Assembly: GCA_030706685.1 (NCBI GenBank)
Contig: JAUZOA010000059.1
Span: forward strand, 1-35,695
DNA length: 35,695 nucleotides
Reading direction: 5' to 3'
Source of the DNA: Bacteroidota bacterium
GTDB taxonomy: Bacteria; Bacteroidota; Bacteroidia; Chitinophagales; Chitinophagaceae
Shown: one piece after another, positions 34,608 to 35,695 of the stretch
How the letters are laid out: the number at the start of each line of letters is the position of its first letter
Position numbering within the stretch: position 1 is the stretch's first letter
Notes under the pieces: model-generated
Seen by the model: only the letters and a program-made list of their open reading frames with translations
Told to the model about the DNA's origin: nothing
Databases searched by the model: none
Program-made: the position numbers and the translations under genes

Positions 34608-34623
34608 CTTAACCCGGGTTAAG
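34608..34623. promoter_or_regulatory. 16-base perfect palindrome, candidate Crp/Fnr operator
   Basis: CTTAACCCGGGTTAAG is its own reverse complement. Its centre lies about 62 bases upstream of the predicted start of the O-methyltransferase transcript, the spacing used by Crp at class I promoters. The Crp/Fnr gene ends five bases beyond it. Binding is inferred, not shown. Confidence 0.6.
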
Positions 34624-34627
34624 AAAT

Positions 34628-35227
34628 TTATTTTGTGGAGAGCCTTTTGCGTAACCTGCTGAGGGATTGTGGTTCAATATCGAGATAAGAAGCAATGTAT
34701 TGCAATGGGATCCGCTGAAATATTTGCGGGTGTTTTTTTATAAGGTTCAGGTATCTTTCCTCTGCAGTAAGAGTTTTTACTTCATTTAACCGTTCCATGG
34801 TGGAAAAGATCATTTTCTTTTGCTTCATCTCGAACAGCGCTTTGAGTTTTGGAATTTCGATTTCAAGCTTTTCCAATGCCTCTTTTGAAATGCATAACAG
34901 TTCACAATCTTCCACTGCCTGTATATACTTTGTACCGGGTTTCCCGGTATGATAACTTTCAAAATCAGCGAGCCACCAATCTTCAAATGAAAAATTTAAA
35001 ATATGCTCCCTCCCCTTTTCATCCATGGTAAAGGTCCTGGTGCTACCCTTGTTGATATAGGCTTTCTGCATGGCTATCTGCCCTGCTTTGAGATAAAAAA
35101 ACTTCCGGGGAACATACTGTCGTTTAAAAAAAGATACAGTATAGTTGAACTCCTCTTCAGTGAACTCCATTTTTTTAATGAAAGTATCTACAAAATGTTG
35201 TGAAAGTTCTGAGCGATAGAGTTCCAT
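34628..35227 (-). CDS. Crp/Fnr-family transcriptional regulator
   Basis: The 199-residue protein has the two parts of the family: an effector-binding double-psi-like beta domain (about 20-125, YVPRKFFYLKAGQIA, GSTRTFTMDEKGREHILNFSFEDWW, ADFESYHTGKPGTKYIQAVEDCELL) and, after a long helix, a C-terminal winged helix-turn-helix (172-197, IPLQYIASYLDIEPQSLSRLRKRLS). No Cys cluster for an Fe-S centre is present, and the cyclic-nucleotide phosphate cassette of Crp is not recognisable, as in many Bacteroidota relatives; the effector is unknown. The O-methyltransferase lies 100 bases downstream, with an operator-like palindrome between, so it is the likely target. Confidence 0.85.
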   Translation of the reverse strand: MELYRSELSQHFVDTFIKKMEFTEEEFNYTVSFFKRQYVPRKFFYLKAGQIAMQKAYINKGSTRTFTMDEKGREHILNFSFEDWWLADFESYHTGKPGTKYIQAVEDCELLCISKEALEKLEIEIPKLKALFEMKQKKMIFSTMERLNEVKTLTAEERYLNLIKKHPQIFQRIPLQYIASYLDIEPQSLSRLRKRLSTK

Positions 35228-35277
35228 TATATTATATCGGGTTATATTAAGTACTGTCTCATACGATTACCGTTAAC

Positions 35278-35545
35278 GATGCCGGCTTGCTGCCGGGCTA
35301 TCCAAAGGACTCCTTTGGGGGGACATCGGTAATCCAGCCAGTCCCGACAACAGGAGGATCAGCTGAAACCGCTGCTGAGTAAAGATACTGAAGATGAAAG
35401 TATATTCTGAAGCCGGGATTTATTCGTTCAGTCCGGCCTGCGGCTCATAGCAATATGTCGATCAGGATCCCGATAGCTATCGGGATTCTTCAGCTTCCAA
35501 AGGAGTCCTTTGGACAGCCCTGCAGCAAAGCGTATGTTTGCTCCA
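35278..35545. repeat. REP-like mosaic intergenic element C
   Basis: The element contains CCAAAGGACTCCTTTGG (35302-35318) and its inverse-centre form CCAAAGGAGTCCTTTGG (35497-35513), both 17-base palindromes with a single middle base. It also holds a second copy of ATCCCGATAGCTATCGGGAT (35467-35486) and GTCCGGCC with an AGCAATAT tail, as in element B. It fills most of the 332-base gap between the Crp/Fnr gene and the last gene. No reading frame is convincing here. Confidence 0.7.
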
Positions 35546-35559
35546 GGCTTTCCGATCTG

Positions 35560-35695
35560 TTATAAATCATCTTCAAGCTTTAGCTCACGAGTAAGATCAT
35601 TTCCAGTTATCTCATTCAGTAGGGCTTCAAGCGTCTCAAAATCCCAGGAGTAAACATTTTCACCGAAGGTTATGGTTTTTCCTTCATAATCAAAA
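35560..35695 (-). CDS. C-terminal fragment of an unidentified protein (runs off the window)
   Basis: The minus-strand frame is open from the window edge to TAA at 35560-35562 and gives 45 codons with stop: FDYEGKTITFGENVYSWDFETL and on, ending LTRELKLEDDL. The composition is acidic and the sequence reads like a real C-terminus. The family is not recognisable from this piece. Confidence 0.5.
   Translation of the reverse strand, partial: FDYEGKTITFGENVYSWDFETLEALLNEITGNDLTRELKLEDDL

Overview
The window looks like ordinary chromosome from a member of the Bacteroidota, most likely a Chitinophagaceae-type organism. The reasons are: a GLPGLI protein directly behind an outer-membrane beta-barrel protein, many lipoproteins with a short lipobox, a GldM-like C-terminal domain, DUF4403 and DUF6089-like proteins, a DnaK ending in EEVK, weak Shine-Dalgarno sequences, and several promoters of the Bacteroidota type (TTTG, about 19 bases, TAnnTTTG). 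No tRNA, rRNA, CRISPR array, integrase, transposase or phage gene was seen.

Layout. 1-2868 (minus strand): the N-terminal part of a UbiD-family decarboxylase, a small lipoprotein, and two tandem paralogous outer-membrane barrel proteins. 2869-6640 (minus): a dipeptide epimerase and a 900-residue 4-alpha-glucanotransferase with two starch-binding domains, probably co-transcribed. 6769-9479: small membrane and hypothetical proteins on both strands, including a 51-residue two-helix protein and a decayed small gene that carries an in-frame stop. 9588-13058: a TonB_C/GldM-like two-domain protein, a lipoprotein and dnaK. 13297-17125: a DUF3052/OmdA-type fusion, an AraC regulator paired with a VOC protein, a DUF4403 lipoprotein and a convergent GtrA protein. 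17420-22429: argS, a TPR protein and the glycogen branching enzyme glgB. 22626-28232: the barrel/GLPGLI pair, a secreted protein made of Asp/Lys heptads, and a further barrel protein. 28464-30401: an ldhA operon with a small protein and an EEP-family hydrolase. 30659-35227 (minus): lipoproteins, a metallo-beta-lactamase-fold hydrolase, an O-methyltransferase and its neighbouring Crp/Fnr regulator, set among short REP-like intergenic elements. The last 136 bases hold the C-terminus of an unidentified protein.

How the genes work together. malQ and glgB are both alpha-glucan (glycogen/maltodextrin) enzymes but sit about 14 kb apart in separate units. The dipeptide epimerase points to peptidoglycan dipeptide recycling. 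The AraC/VOC, beta-barrel/GLPGLI, Crp/O-methyltransferase and ldhA/small protein/EEP groups are local functional units.

The most unusual signals are not one new large system but several small ones: (1) a promoter with perfect 19-base spacing before the O-methyltransferase, with a 16-base perfect palindrome centred near -62 and the Crp/Fnr gene directly upstream; (2) a mosaic family of palindromic intergenic repeats between 32.3 and 35.5 kb; (3) a nonsense-interrupted small gene at 8757-8993; (4) the 7-residue Asp/Lys repeat protein; and (5) two uncommon domain fusions.
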